This document shows, one piece after another, positions 11,241 to 22,669 of a stretch of DNA of 64,000 nt. Each line of letters starts with the position of its first letter. Within the stretch, counting starts at the first letter, position 1. This DNA is from Isoetes taiwanensis. Taxonomy: Eukaryota > Streptophyta > Lycopodiopsida > Isoetales > Isoetaceae. A program made the translations under genes and the position numbers. The notes beneath the pieces are model-generated. The model was not told where the DNA came from. It ran no database searches and saw nothing but the letters and a program-made list of their open reading frames with translations. The stretch spans positions 1,054,001 to 1,118,000 of the forward strand of contig JAJEKV010000039.1 of the NCBI GenBank assembly GCA_021234155.1, given 5' to 3'.

Positions 11241-11480
11241 ATGGGTTTGAAGAAGAGCAAAACACATCTCAGAAATTGTTCATGTGGCGAAGCTTCTTTG
11301 GCGCAAGAATGAAGGACGTGATGAACCAACTGAACATATCTCAAAGATGGAGGGGTTAGCAAACCAATTAGCTACATTACAGCATGAGATTGGGGGATGA
11401 AGACAGCAATGTTAATGAGCCTCCCTAGTTCATATGACACAATCGAACAAACCATGGCCCGCTTATGGTGCAATGTTCTA
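11241..11480 (+). pseudogene. Ty1/copia Gag fragment
   Basis: One frame encodes HISEIVHVAKLLWRKNEG and HISKMEGLANQLATLQHEIG. After a one-base frame change the next bases encode TAMLMSLPSSYDTIEQTMA. This is the order and wording of the copia Gag (UBN2-type) core. It is an isolated piece with no LTR or pol, on the same strand as the element at 2.5 kb but apparently from another insertion. Confidence 0.8.
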
Positions 11481-12630
11481 GCATGTTACAGGCTTTTGCA
11501 ATGACATTTTCTTACTAGTATCATCAATACAAGCAAGAGAAATTGAAGTGCCTACAAGTATATTCATAGTATTAGCCAAAACTGTTTGCTTCATAAGAAA
11601 GCGAATAAACTTGTACATAATTACGGAATTTTGGTCCTCAAGAAAGCTTTTTTCTCTCTCTCTCTCTTCTTCTTTTTTTTTTTTTTTTTTTATGGGACAT
11701 TACTTTGGGCACTGGCCAGGCTATTGTGAAGAGCACCAATTTAGATTGATAAAAAGTAGCAGATTGAGATAGAAAAATTGGTTGATTACCATATGGATGC
11801 TTTACGCAAACTTTAATGTGCTGGGAGCAATTGGAAGATTAGCATAAAGCTCACATATAAGGTGCACTGTTTGATTATTTTTTGACATAGCACGTAAGTG
11901 CATATACACGTAAGTGCATTAGATCGGATCTAATATATGGTTCATATTCTAATTCTAAGGTATGTGATATTTGACCTTTTGACATCCACACCACATGGCT
12001 CTACTCCGTTAGATATATTTGAAGACATGGATGTCCATCATATTGTAAGTAACAACATCTCTTTAAACTATTTTGTTACTAATGGCTCTTGTAGAATCCT
12101 AACCATGTCATTATAACATTTGCACACTTGGGCAATAGTATTAAAAATTGTACTACATTAGACTATGCGTCAAAATGGCATTTTAAGATCCACTTCTCTA
12201 AATTTTGGATTTGTACTTTTACTTTATATAAAGGCTTTTCGAAAGGCCTTTGTAAAGAAAAGGCATGCATTTTATCTATACATGCATATTGCCAAATGGC
12301 TTCAATATTTCTTTCATGCATTTGTTTGCTTTGTGCAAAAAGTTGCAAAAAGGCACATGCATCGTTATCAAAAGTGGTTCCATTTCATCCCCTCATGTGA
12401 AATGTGACAAGCATAAAAGGAAAAAAAAGCCCTCTTTATTTTTGCCGTTACTTTGGAAACATGTTGTGAAATAAAACCCCTTACATCTAGGGTTTTGCCT
12501 TGATATCTAACAGCTCTGCAGGGCTCTTGCATTTCATAAGCGGCAATGGTGATCTGTGCTGCAAGAGCTTAATCTTCTTGTAACTTTGTTCTTCATGCTG
12601 GATGAGGGGTTGCATGCATCCATAGAGGGT
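11481..12630. other. No gene recognised; AT-rich spacer
   Basis: A T-rich run (CTCTCTCTC then poly-T, 11651-11690) and CACGTAAGTGCAT repeated at about 11891-11920 are the only structures seen. Overlapping short frames at 12128-12474 lack motifs. Confidence 0.4.
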
Positions 12631-12700
12631 TTGCTAGCTATAAAGAGGCTCGGGGGAGAGCTCAGAGGGCATTCAGTATCTGTGCTGAGCTCGTGGTTGG

Positions 12701-12961
12701 GTGGCGAGTATAGCTAGCACGTCAGTTGTGCGTTTTAGCATACCCGTGGATGGTCCCCTTTTGGCAAAATTTGCAGTGGAGCTGGCTTTCTTGATCATTG
12801 TAGCATTGGATACTGGGTTCTTTTACATCGTAATGATGGATCCAGCATACAATATGATGCAGTTTAATTCAAATTCTAACACTACCGATGGCTATGGACA
12901 GAAGACTTCAATCCAGGTCTGTACAATGATGGTTTTGAACATGAACACTGCCATTCAATGA
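12701..12961 (+). other. Unrecognised exon-like frame with one membrane segment
   Basis: The frame is open from 12701 but begins with GTG rather than ATG. It encodes VRFSIPVDGPLLAKF, then a hydrophobic stretch (ELAFLIIVALDTGFFYIVMM) and a polar tail, reaching a possible donor TCCAG|GTCTGT near 12916. CTATAAAGAGG at about 12640 could be a TATA box. I do not recognise the product; a decayed first exon whose ATG became GTG is possible. A possible acceptor, GGCTGCAG|GTAACTGG, lies at 13747. Confidence 0.25.
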
Positions 12962-15237
12962 ACTTGACATGTGAGTAGCTAAAAAACAAATCTAGAAAAC
13001 TATGTAATGCATTTTTTAATTCTGCTACAAAGATATGAACTCCAAACTTGTTGTAGATCATTACCAGGTCAAGGCTTGTGCTATCAATGCTATTATTACT
13101 CACAGCATATGGGTTACAAGTTAGAGCTTGTGTTTTTCAGTTTTAGCTTAAATTTGTGAAGTTGTATGTTCCATTATGAAATAAGACTCTTTTGAGAACT
13201 TTGAGATCAATTGGATTGAACTTGGTGAAGGGCTAAACTTGAGATACTTTTGACATACTTCTGAGATCATTCTTGTCGTCCTTCAAAAAAAGACAAATAC
13301 TTCTGAGATCATTGAACTTGTCTGACATCTGCCATTTATTTGAACACTCTCTATTGCTTTATATCAGAACAAATTTAGAGGTTCTTGTAACATGATTGCG
13401 TTTGAATGTCTTAGAATATATATGTGAGGCTTTATTGCTCTGATCTATTACTGCAGATCTAATCTTGCAGATTCAAGCATTGACATAAAGGTTAACACTT
13501 AGCACTTGTTGTAGTATTGACATATGCGATGCTTTTATTCACATTCTAGTGTCGTACATGCAAAATTGATGGACTATCATAGGAGTTAATGGTCTTGATT
13601 GAGTTTCTTTGTGCACAGTTTTGAAACACGTATACATTTTTGAACATAACACGGTGAAGGGTTATACGCCGTGGTGTTCCATAGCTTACCGACTAGTCCT
13701 TTCATTGTTACCCTGCTCAGGCTAACATTTGTCTGGTTGGCTGCAGGTAACTGGGACTCCACCTCCTCTGTTTTGTTCTATTAGGGATGGTGTAAATATC
13801 GTTTCAATGGTCCAGCTTGGGCATTATTTCAGAACATACAGATAAGTTATTCAAACTTTCTAGACATATTGTTTCTTGCCAAAGTACCAAGAATTATATT
13901 CCATACATCATTTTCTAAATGCAGAAATTGCTTTTGTAGCTCTTTTCTAGCACTACAATTGTTAGGAAGATAAGATCATATGCTTTTGTAGCATATCAGA
14001 CATGAGAAAACTCTTCATCAAGGTCCTCCTCTTGGTATTACTGTTTTATTGAAGCATGCAACTTACTATGATTCATAGTTGATTTTATACAATAGGAAGA
14101 TCATAAATTTAAATTGAGGTAATAAATAAGCTTTGCTTTTTATCTTGAGACATGTTGAATTGAGTATTTTTAGCCATGTATAGGGATATTTCATCTTTTG
14201 CAAGGTTTGAGGATTTAAATTCAATATTACTCTGTGTTATTCTGAACCCTAAATCCATATCCTTTGAGCAACATGTTTATTGAAATCAGATTGGAAGCAA
14301 GACTGCAAATAGGATGATTTGTCTCTAATGTTTTGTTAAAGATGATTAATTATTTAACTTGTGATCAAGTCTAGGCCTAAAAGAAAATGGCACCTGTTTT
14401 CTTTTGGGGCTGCTAATTGGCCTAAAGTGGTCTTTGCAAAAGTCCATGGAAGGTAAAAGTCTGTTCGTCAGATTTTAAAAGTTTTTTTCCCCCTTTTTTT
14501 TTTTCCTTTCTTTTTTTAAGCTTAGCCTTATCTATAATTTGAAAGACAAAGTCGTTATTCCTATGTACACCATATTGGAATAAAATCGTTACTAAGGAAA
14601 TTTTCTTCGCCAAAAAAGTTTCTTTTTAGACTTAGACTTGTCTATAGTTTGAAAGACCATATCTCTATGTGTGCCATGTCATCATTTTGACTATGATAGG
14701 AAGCTTCATTGTGTGCTTATTAAGTTTGAAAAATAGTATGGTTGATTAAAGTCGTTGGATATCAATATTAACATCCAAAGTCAAATTAATCAGGCTATAA
14801 AGTCCCTAGCAACAAAGGCATCTAGAAATCTTCTTGGCATTTATCTCTTTTCTTGTTTGAACTGAAGGGCCATCCCATGTGTGACAACTTGGAAACTAGT
14901 TAATTTTACATGTAACCTACTCCATTTCAAGATAATATGGTAAGAATTAGGCATCGTCTATAAATAACACGATGTTACAAAGTCATCCATGAATTCCTCA
15001 TGATCCTTATCTCTTTGAATTAGAGGATAAATTTCGCAGTAATGATCATCAATCCGTGTAGATCGGTTCTTTATAATATTTAATGGTTATCATCCATTCC
15101 ATTCTTTGAGAGACTAAATGTTACATTTGCAACTTTGAAATTTCAACTTTGATATGAGATATTAGCTGAAAAAGTCTGCGAACTTCCTTAGAAATTTCTT
15201 TGTTGACTATATAATGCATAAATATTTTTCTTTCTAA
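12962..15237. other. No gene recognised; spacer with one acceptor-like block
   Basis: The segment at 13695-13800 resembles 35650-35770 around TTGGCTGCAGGTA, suggesting a shared ancestral exon border. The rest is AT-rich sequence with poly-T runs and no supported feature. Confidence 0.35.
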
Positions 15238-15517
15238 TTGGTGCATGCAGATTTCCCACAACCAATACAACCAATAATGGCGAGCTATGTGTCAGTCCTT
15301 CCCTTTAGCACTTGTTGTCTTAATCTATCCAGATCAAGTGCTTATATTCGAGCCATCCTCATTTTAATGGGTTATATACTGTCAAAACCCACAAATCCTC
15401 TTTTTCATCTGCCAAAACTCAACCGGATCTCAAACTCATTTGCACTATCCCTGAAAAATGCCATCCTGAGATTGGCACCATTCGGGAACGCGGTCACGCT
15501 TGGCTCAGGCGCTATAT

Positions 15518-16615
15518 TCAAAGCCCACAACTTGAAGCAGAGGATTTTGCCAGTCTCATGTTGTCCATGGTTCCAAAATGCAACCTTGAAGGCGCCACTA
15601 ATCTACTCAAATTTTGCCTCTTCGTGGTGCCCTTCGATGACCACTTGGACCATTTTCCGGAGAATAGTGAGCAAATAATGAATACGACGATTGAGATCCT
15701 GGAAGGTAAGAACATAAAATTATGAAAAAATCCCCTGCCCTTCATGGAAATGTTTGAAGACTTTTGTAGAGAGCCAGAACTGCCCAGGGGTTTAGGGTAT
15801 CTGTCTAACACCTCCTGGAGCTTAATCATAAAGTCAGTATGATCAAGAAGAGTGGTGTTTAACTTAAAGTAAGTTTTTCTTTTCCTACTCTGATCCTGAG
15901 CCGAAATGATAATTTTCTGAGGGAAGTGATCCGACAGGGTATAACCCTTCATGTTCTCCACTCTGTTGCTATTGTTCCAAAGGTTTTCAGAGATGTAGAA
16001 TCTATCATGCAAGCACCAGATAGGATCAACCCTTTTATCAGTCCAGCTAAAATCATTAGGCTTAGTTCTGGCCAGCAGAAGATGATGGGAGTGCAAGAGG
16101 TTATCCCATATGTTTTTTTCCTGGGGTAACATAGGCTTGAAATTTTTATTTCTCATATATTCACTGGTAACCATGTTCATATCACCCCCCATGATGCATT
16201 CATCATAATCAATATTATCCAGGCTGATTTTGACTTTAGTCCAAACTTTAATGCTATCCCCAGGGTTATTATAAGCATAAATGTTGACAAAAGCTAACTT
16301 CACATTACTCATTTTACAACTCAGAATCTGCCACCTGCCTTCCTTATCACTAACCATATAAGGGTCAGTTAGATTAAGATTATCTCTCCAAATGATAGCA
16401 ATGCCAGCAGAAGATTCTTGGGCAGGAATGGACCATAAACTGTAACCAATAGGAAGAGTTTTTCTAATTATAGATTCATGCTAAGAATCGTGGATCTTAT
16501 GCTCCTGAAGAAAAAGAATGTCAGGGTTAAGGGACAAAATACATACCTTTAACCTTTCCCTCTTGATGCTGCTATTAATTCCCTGGAGATTCCAGGTTAT
16601 GCAACTTATAGACTT
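15518..16615 (-). pseudogene. LINE ORF2 endonuclease domain
   Basis: The minus strand from about 16600 encodes the N-terminal endonuclease block SCITWNLQGINSS, then ILFLQEHKIHDS with the metal-binding glutamate, then a stop. After it the frame continues from 16357 with FVNIYAYN, GGDMNMV, FSWTDKR and YTLSDHFP, the ordered motifs of the exo-endo-phosphatase fold of L1 elements that nicks target DNA. The catalytic histidine motif SDH is kept. After about 15800 the sequence drifts out of frame. Confidence 0.85.
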
Positions 16616-16620
16616 ATCCA

Positions 16621-18912
16621 TTAGTAAATACACTTACCTGCTGTCCTACCAGCCTGAATCTTTCTTGGACTGGTTCTGGTTGGCCCCAAATAGATTTTCT
16701 TCTTACCCCTACCTTTTTTCCTTGTAACAATTTGCCATTCCTGTTCATTGTCCTTTATGATCTCATCAGCAATATGGTTCGAATTCCAGATACCTTCCTC
16801 CATACAGCTCTTAGGTATGGTCTCTGGAAACACTAAAATAAACCTTCTTGTGTTAATAGTAACAGAGAAATTCACATTATTTAGGGATAAAACAGGGTTC
16901 TTATCCATATCTCTATCCATACTGGTATGGTCGATGTTCGCAATAGGGATCAGTGCTTTATGATTTTTTCCCATTTCCTTTGTAGCACTGGATTCCCCTT
17001 TTTCCTGGGTCTTAGGAACCCAAATTTGTTTGCTATGCTCCTTTTGAGGGATATTCTTACCTTTGTCCGAGGCTTCCCCCAGAGGTAGAACCGGCATTTT
17101 AGAGTAATTAACCTTAAGGCCCAAGAAGTCATCAGGGCCCGTTTTCACCTTGATCTCCCTTTTCCAGTTAGAATTCACTGCTTTAGAGATACATATGGAA
17201 GGGTAGTTCGTCTAAGGGATGATAATATCAATAGTATCTCCTAATTCCTCTGAAATAGCTTTGAGGTGAGTAGTAGTCCAGAAAACAGGGGGAAGATTGG
17301 GGAAGGAGACCCAAGTGGTAATAGAAATATTATCAAGCTTGTTAGGAATGAAATTGGGGCTCCACCTCATAATGTAAAAAGGCTGATGGTTGATGTGATC
17401 AATCTTCCTTTTAAGGATTTGATTAACACAGATCTCATCCCTGCAGACTATTTGGAAAGTTCTGTTGTCCAACTTAAGAATAGACATGATAGGGATAGTC
17501 AGACACTTTCTGGGGAAGTGTATCAGAACAGCTTTCTTCGAAAAAATTTCATAAGCAGAGGGATCAGAGATGGAATAAAGGTCTATAAAGTCCTTTTCCG
17601 GTCCTTTTCCCCGACTTGTATTCCTGTTCTTTTCCTTGGAATAATCTAAAGAAATCATTTTTTAATAGAGCATTCTTATAAGAGACATGGGTTACCAGAC
17701 CTTTTGCCGAATCGCTTTTTCCCATCACCGGAATTCTGTTTCGAATTTTGAGGTCCCCCACCTTGGTACTCGTGTTGTGAAGGTTGTTTTCCTTGATGGT
17801 CTTGCAGTTTTGGCAATCGCTCATCTCAACTTCTGTAGGGTTGAAGAAACCATTGGAGTCTCTGATGTAGCATTCTTTGAGTCCCCCTTTTTTAAGGTTG
17901 AGTTGATAGGTTTCGAGTGAAGTGGAAATTTGTTCCAAGAAAGAAGTGCTACTTGAGAGAGAGGCTTTGAACAAACGCCTATGCCATTCTATTACATGAT
18001 CATCAGCATCCTCCCACCGTTTAATAAGTTTCACGCTTGCTTTGGAGGTCCAGTTCAGGCTGTCAAGTTTAACTGCTAACATCTTCGCCTTGTTGAGCAT
18101 TTCATCCATAGAGTTTCTGAAAACATTGTTTTTCAAACTGCAACAGTCTTCCTTTGTGTGGCCCTGCTTAACTGTGATAAGCTTATACAGAGAATGGTCC
18201 ACGGCCTGAGCAATTTCCAGCATGTTCCACACCCAATCTCTGTCGCTCGCCCTACCCTCAACATAATCCTTCTCCATTTCGTCATATCTCTTCTGTCCCG
18301 CCACTACCCGGCCATCATCTTGCACACCCATGCAAACAGCAGCAGCCTTCTGTTGATCCTTAATGATATTGAAGGCTATGTAGATTTCTTTAAGGTTTTT
18401 CCAGGCTTCATCCCTTTTGTCCTCTAACCAGAAGATTTGCGTCCATTCCTCGTCCTCTAATCTTGCCTCCTGAGTTCCCTGCTTCGGTCTAATGTAACCA
18501 CTCTTTCCTGCCATTTCTTCTGCTAGTTGGCGACTTGAAACCTCCAAACCAAGATGTCTAAATCCTCAAAGCTTTCTGCTGGCTGCAAATCAAAGAACAG
18601 AGCCCACCGAACTAGAGGTTCGGCGCCAAAATCTATGGGGACGCTGAGACGAAAGAGATTCCTGGGGAAACGGTTTCCAAGAGCCAAATATCCGGTATTA
18701 TGAGCCGAAATTCTAAGGGATCCTAATCTATCGAAGCACACAATACTGAGAAAGTGACTGCCCACTGACGTACTGCTGAATCCTACTCTAGATTGATTAT
18801 TGTACGCTAAACTAAGAAGAGTCCTGATAGCACTGACTGTCACATCATGGCCCACAGGGATGTGAGGGAACCCGAGACTCTGGAGAACATCCTCTAGCAA
18901 GGACTCATCCAT
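16621..18912 (-). pseudogene. LINE ORF1 protein, broken in four frames
   Basis: Successive minus-strand frames (18912-18523, 18547-17564, 17658-17212 and 17178-16621) join into one decayed ORF1. The start MDESLLEDVLQSLGFPHIP follows the leader directly. The 17658-17212 piece carries FYIMRWSPNF, ITTWVSFPNLPPVFW and LKAISEELGD. This fits the RNA-binding-like DUF4283 fold common in plant LINE ORF1 proteins. The last part is basic and ends with GRGKKKIYLG and TRTSPRK. No CCHC knuckle was found. Confidence 0.75.
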
Positions 18913-18984
18913 CGAGGCTCAGGCTTCCCAAGCTTCCCAAGGCGGACGCGAGGAGCGCCAACGTTCATTTTTGCCTAAAAAATT

Positions 18985-21070
18985 TATTCTATGATGTTCT
19001 TCTATTCTATGGACGTTAAAAAATTTATGATATGGAGTTTTGAAGTGTTACCTTACCAAACTGGGCCAGAGAGTCTTATGGTGGTTTTCTGGTAGTTTTA
19101 TAAGCTAAGTGTTTATGGTCATTTGGCATAACAAACTGGGTGTTCATGTGCCTTTATTGGTGTTACTAGTAGATAACACCACTGCAACCAAACGGCTGAG
19201 ATTTGATCTCAGCTATAAAACCTGAGGGGTGGGTTGTTAAGGTTTTGTACATGCTAACTAGCTATCACAAAAATGTAATTTTAAATTAGAAGTGTACCAT
19301 AAAATGGAGCATGGCAATAATTAGTTTACTTGACGTGTGCATTGTATTAAGATATATGAATAGGACCCAAAAAATGGTACAACTCGACATTTGTATATGG
19401 TTTTTGTGCATGCTAACTTACTGTACAAGAATGTGATTTCAACTAAAATTATCACGTCGTCTATTGGTCTTCACGGACTTAAAGAATCTATTCTATGATA
19501 ATTTATTCTATGAACGCTAAAAGATATATTCTATGGAGTTCTAGGGTGTTATCCGCCTTAACAAATTGGGCCTGAGAGTTTTATGGTGGTTTTCTAATAG
19601 TTTTATGGGAATTTCAATAAAAAATAGGTGTTTCTGGTCATTGCAAATACCCCTTAAAATGGCGTAATCCCATTGCAAATACCGGAAATTTCATCAAAAC
19701 TTGACGGCCAGATTCCTAAGGTTTTGCAAACTAGAAGTGTAACATAAAATGGAGCATGGCAACAATTATGTGTATTGTTCTCTTGCTTAACTTCCTCATT
19801 GTATTAGGACATATGGGTAGGACCCAAAAATGGCACCATTAGACATTTGTATAGCACGCTAACTTACCATACAAGAATATGCTTTCAACTAAAAGCATCA
19901 CATGGCCTATTGAACTTCATGGACATTAAAAAATCTAAACTATGAAATATAAAATAAAGGTTCGCCTAAGGTTTTAGAATATGAAATATGGAGGCTATAA
20001 TCTCTCCCAAAATTATTCAATATCCTATTAAGAATGCCTTAATCAGTGCAACCAATTAAGGTGCTTATTTTTTCTATTGAGTACATGTTTTCTTTTTGTT
20101 TTTTTTTTATTAATAACCCAATCAATTGTTTTAGAGGTATAGTACATAGTCTCGAAAACAGTGTTTATACTTCCATATCAAAACCTCCCGGAACCCCTGT
20201 TATTGTGCTAGATATTGATTTTCATGGACATTACAATGTCTATTCTATGGCGTTCTTCTATTCTATGGATGTTAAAAAATCTATTCTATGAAGTTCTAGA
20301 GTGTTATCTCTTTAACAAACTTGGCCCAAGAGTTTTATGGTGGGTTTTTGATAATTTCATGGCAATTTTGTTTATGGTCATTTGGCATAATAAACTAGGT
20401 TTTTTTTTATTCTATTCTATTCTATTCTATTCATGCACCTTTAATGGTGTTACTGGTGGGTAATACCACTGCAACCAAGAGCGGAAATTTAATCTCAGCT
20501 ATGAGTGAGGGTCAGGTTGTTTAGGTTTTGTACAAAAATGTAATTTTAAAAGAATCGCTAAGGCCTACCATTGTTCTTCCCTTGCTCCTGCCAAGCGACA
20601 GTTGATATTTGAGTCCTATTTGAGTGTGTTGTCTTATGCATAAGCTGGTGATTCTATTCAGTGGATCATGATTATCCTCTGAAATTTTATTCCCGCCTCT
20701 GCATTTGTATCTGGCTTTTGGCTTGGTGTTTCAATAAAGTTTGTCGTTCTTCAAAAAAAAAATAAAAAAAATGTAATTTTAAAATAGAAGTGTCCCATAA
20801 AATGGAACAATTATGTGTTTTGTTCTCTTACTTAACGTGTGCATTGTATTAGAACATATGAGTAGGACCCAAAAATGGTACCACTGAACATTTGTATATA
20901 GTTTTGTGCATGTTAACTTACTATACAAGAATGTGATTTCAACTACAAGTGTCACATGACCTATTGGTCCCATGCCTATTAATCTTCATGGACGTTAAAA
21001 TATCTATTCTACGATGTTTTGTGCATTGTATTGGGACCCAAAAATTGTAAACCATTCAAGACTTGTATAG
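18985..21070. repeat. Diverged direct repeats of a ~0.5-0.75 kb unit
   Basis: At least three units start near 18985, 19485 and 20235 with variants of CTATTCTATGGACGTTAAAA. Each continues with a block around GAGTTTTATGGTGG, and copies at 19310, 19750, 20800 and 21050 share AAATGGAGCATGGCA and GGACCCAAAAATGG. The copies are clearly diverged, with indels, so the array is old. No coding signal is visible. Confidence 0.8.
20552..20770 (+). mobile_element. Short 5'-truncated LINE tail with target-site duplication
   Basis: A 219 bp insert ends GGTGTTTCAATAAAGTTTG and a poly-A run broken once (20753-20770), typical of plant LINE 3' ends. ATGTAATTTTAAAA occurs on both sides (20538-20551 and 20771-20784). 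The uninterrupted form of the host repeat is visible at about 19272, which confirms the insertion point. Confidence 0.9.
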
Positions 21071-21703
21071 GGTTTTAATTTCAATTAGCTGTATGGCACA
21101 AAATGAACCATGGCAAAAATTATGTGGATCTAGTTGTCCATTCTTGGCCATACTCCTGGGTGACTGATAGTGAAGTAGTACCGTGAGCGTGAGGGAAAGG
21201 TGAAAAGAACGTCGTCATCGGGGAGTTGTCAATGCTGAATTGCGTTGTGCTACGTATATAACGTGTGCGTATTTGGACATATGAGTAGGGCCAACAACGG
21301 TACCATTACACAAAGAAATTATTAATGTAGAATTAAACAATTATGAAGTATCAGGCTATTGATTCCTCTTCACATGGCCAAGTCAAGCTATAGCTGCCAA
21401 CAATCAAGTATGAAAATCAAAACGTCCATAGAATGATTGATGGCACTCTTCAAATCCACCACGCTTAGAATTTGGACTTCAGTTTACAGATCAAAAAAAT
21501 TTATTCAGCCAAATCTTGATTACATTCAATCCTCCTTGCAGAAATTTCTGCATTTGCTACAGGACAGTTTGAAAAGGCTATAACTGGTTATTCGATATTA
21601 GCACACATAAGTTTCAAGTCTAATTCAGCACATAAATGTTCATGATCCTACCAAGTCTAATTCTTTGCTAACACTGTATTTCTGGAGGCAAGAAGTCTGG
21701 CTA

Positions 21704-22421
21704 TTAACTAAGGATTAAATTTGCACTCTGTTTAGCTTGGATGCTGTTGTAGAACTTTGAAAGGCAGACAGAGGCACCAAGTGGCTCTACTGGCAGCTTC
21801 TCACAGGTGCAGATCTCTATCATAAAACCATCTGGATCATGAAAAAAAAGTTGTTCTACTTCAATTCCCTTCTCTGGTACCACCCTTCTTTCATACTTGA
21901 TCCCTGCTTCATTCAACAGCTTTTCCACCATAACTATATCTTCACACTGCTCCAGAACAATAAGAAAACATAAGTTAAGTCAGTTTCATTGGCAATTGAT
22001 TCTGATTTGCACAAGAAAAAACAAAATAACCTTGCTGAAAGAAAAAATGAAGCCTTCCTAAGATAGAGCCAATACTATACCTGGAAAGAAATGTGGTCTG
22101 CTCTAACATTAATTTTATCCTTCTTAGGAATGGCATCTTCGCAATGTAGCAGATGAATGCCGATGCCATAGTTAAACAACCTGTACAAGAATTCAAGTTT
22201 GCATCAAGAATCCGAAGCAAGGCTTCATAACCCTAAAAAAAGAAATGTGAAGCGGCTTACCAAGCTCCTTCAAAATTGAGAGCTCCAGGCCGACGGATTT
22301 GAACAAATCCTAGAACATCACAGTAAAATTTAATAGATTCTTCAACACTCTTGCAGTTTCTTGAAATGTGGTTGAGAGAAGAGAGGGGAAGGGGAAGCAA
22401 CTTGCGGTTTGATCCCGGCAT
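21704..22421 (-). CDS. Glyoxalase I-like (VOC superfamily) protein, three exons
   Basis: Exons are 22421-22261, 22180-22081 and 21946-21704, with GT-AG borders and consistent phases, giving 167 residues. It matches the plant lactoylglutathione lyase/glyoxalase family of single-VOC-domain proteins of similar length. Motifs in order are SLNHISRNCKSVEESIKFY, VLGFVQIRRPGALNFEGAW, YGIGIHLLHCED, ADHISFQCED and QLFFHDPDGFMIEICTCEKL. The two paired betaalphabetabetabeta halves supply the metal-site His and Glu positions (NHIS, DHIS, FMIEIC). The classical enzyme isomerises the hemithioacetal of methylglyoxal and glutathione, but members of this single-domain subgroup may lack that activity. No targeting peptide is obvious, so cytosol is likely. 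The frame is intact. Confidence 0.93.
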
Positions 22422-22669
22422 TTTACAAAAATCTAAAACGAAGCCTAAATACAACAAAAGACAATGCAAAAGGAAGGAAAAAAATCGCCGGACCTGTGAT
22501 GCTGGAGCTTGGCAATGGAGGGCATGCTTTAAGTAGAGCTCCGGCCGCCGAAAATTTTACGTGGACTTGTTCATAAGCTATAATGTAATAGCTGGCATTT
22601 TTAGCATTTTGTAAATATGCAATAATTAAAAAGAAAAAAATTAGGACGTATTTCCAGTAAACCACAGTG

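Larger units (their letters stand above)
15240..18960 (-). mobile_element. LINE (L1-type) with ORF1 and endonuclease, lacking reverse transcriptase
   Basis: Read on the minus strand, a GC-rich leader (about 18960-18915) precedes an ORF1-like protein. This is followed by an ORF2 start with an apurinic-type endonuclease. Homology stops soon after the endonuclease and there is no reverse transcriptase, zinc finger or poly-A tail on the left. LINE copies normally lose their 5' end during target-primed insertion, so loss of the 3' half points to a later deletion or rearrangement. Frameshifts and stops break both ORFs. Confidence 0.85.

Noticed and set aside
15238-15678. 146-residue plus-strand frame
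   Set aside because: It is antisense to the LINE remnant and shows no motif of its own.
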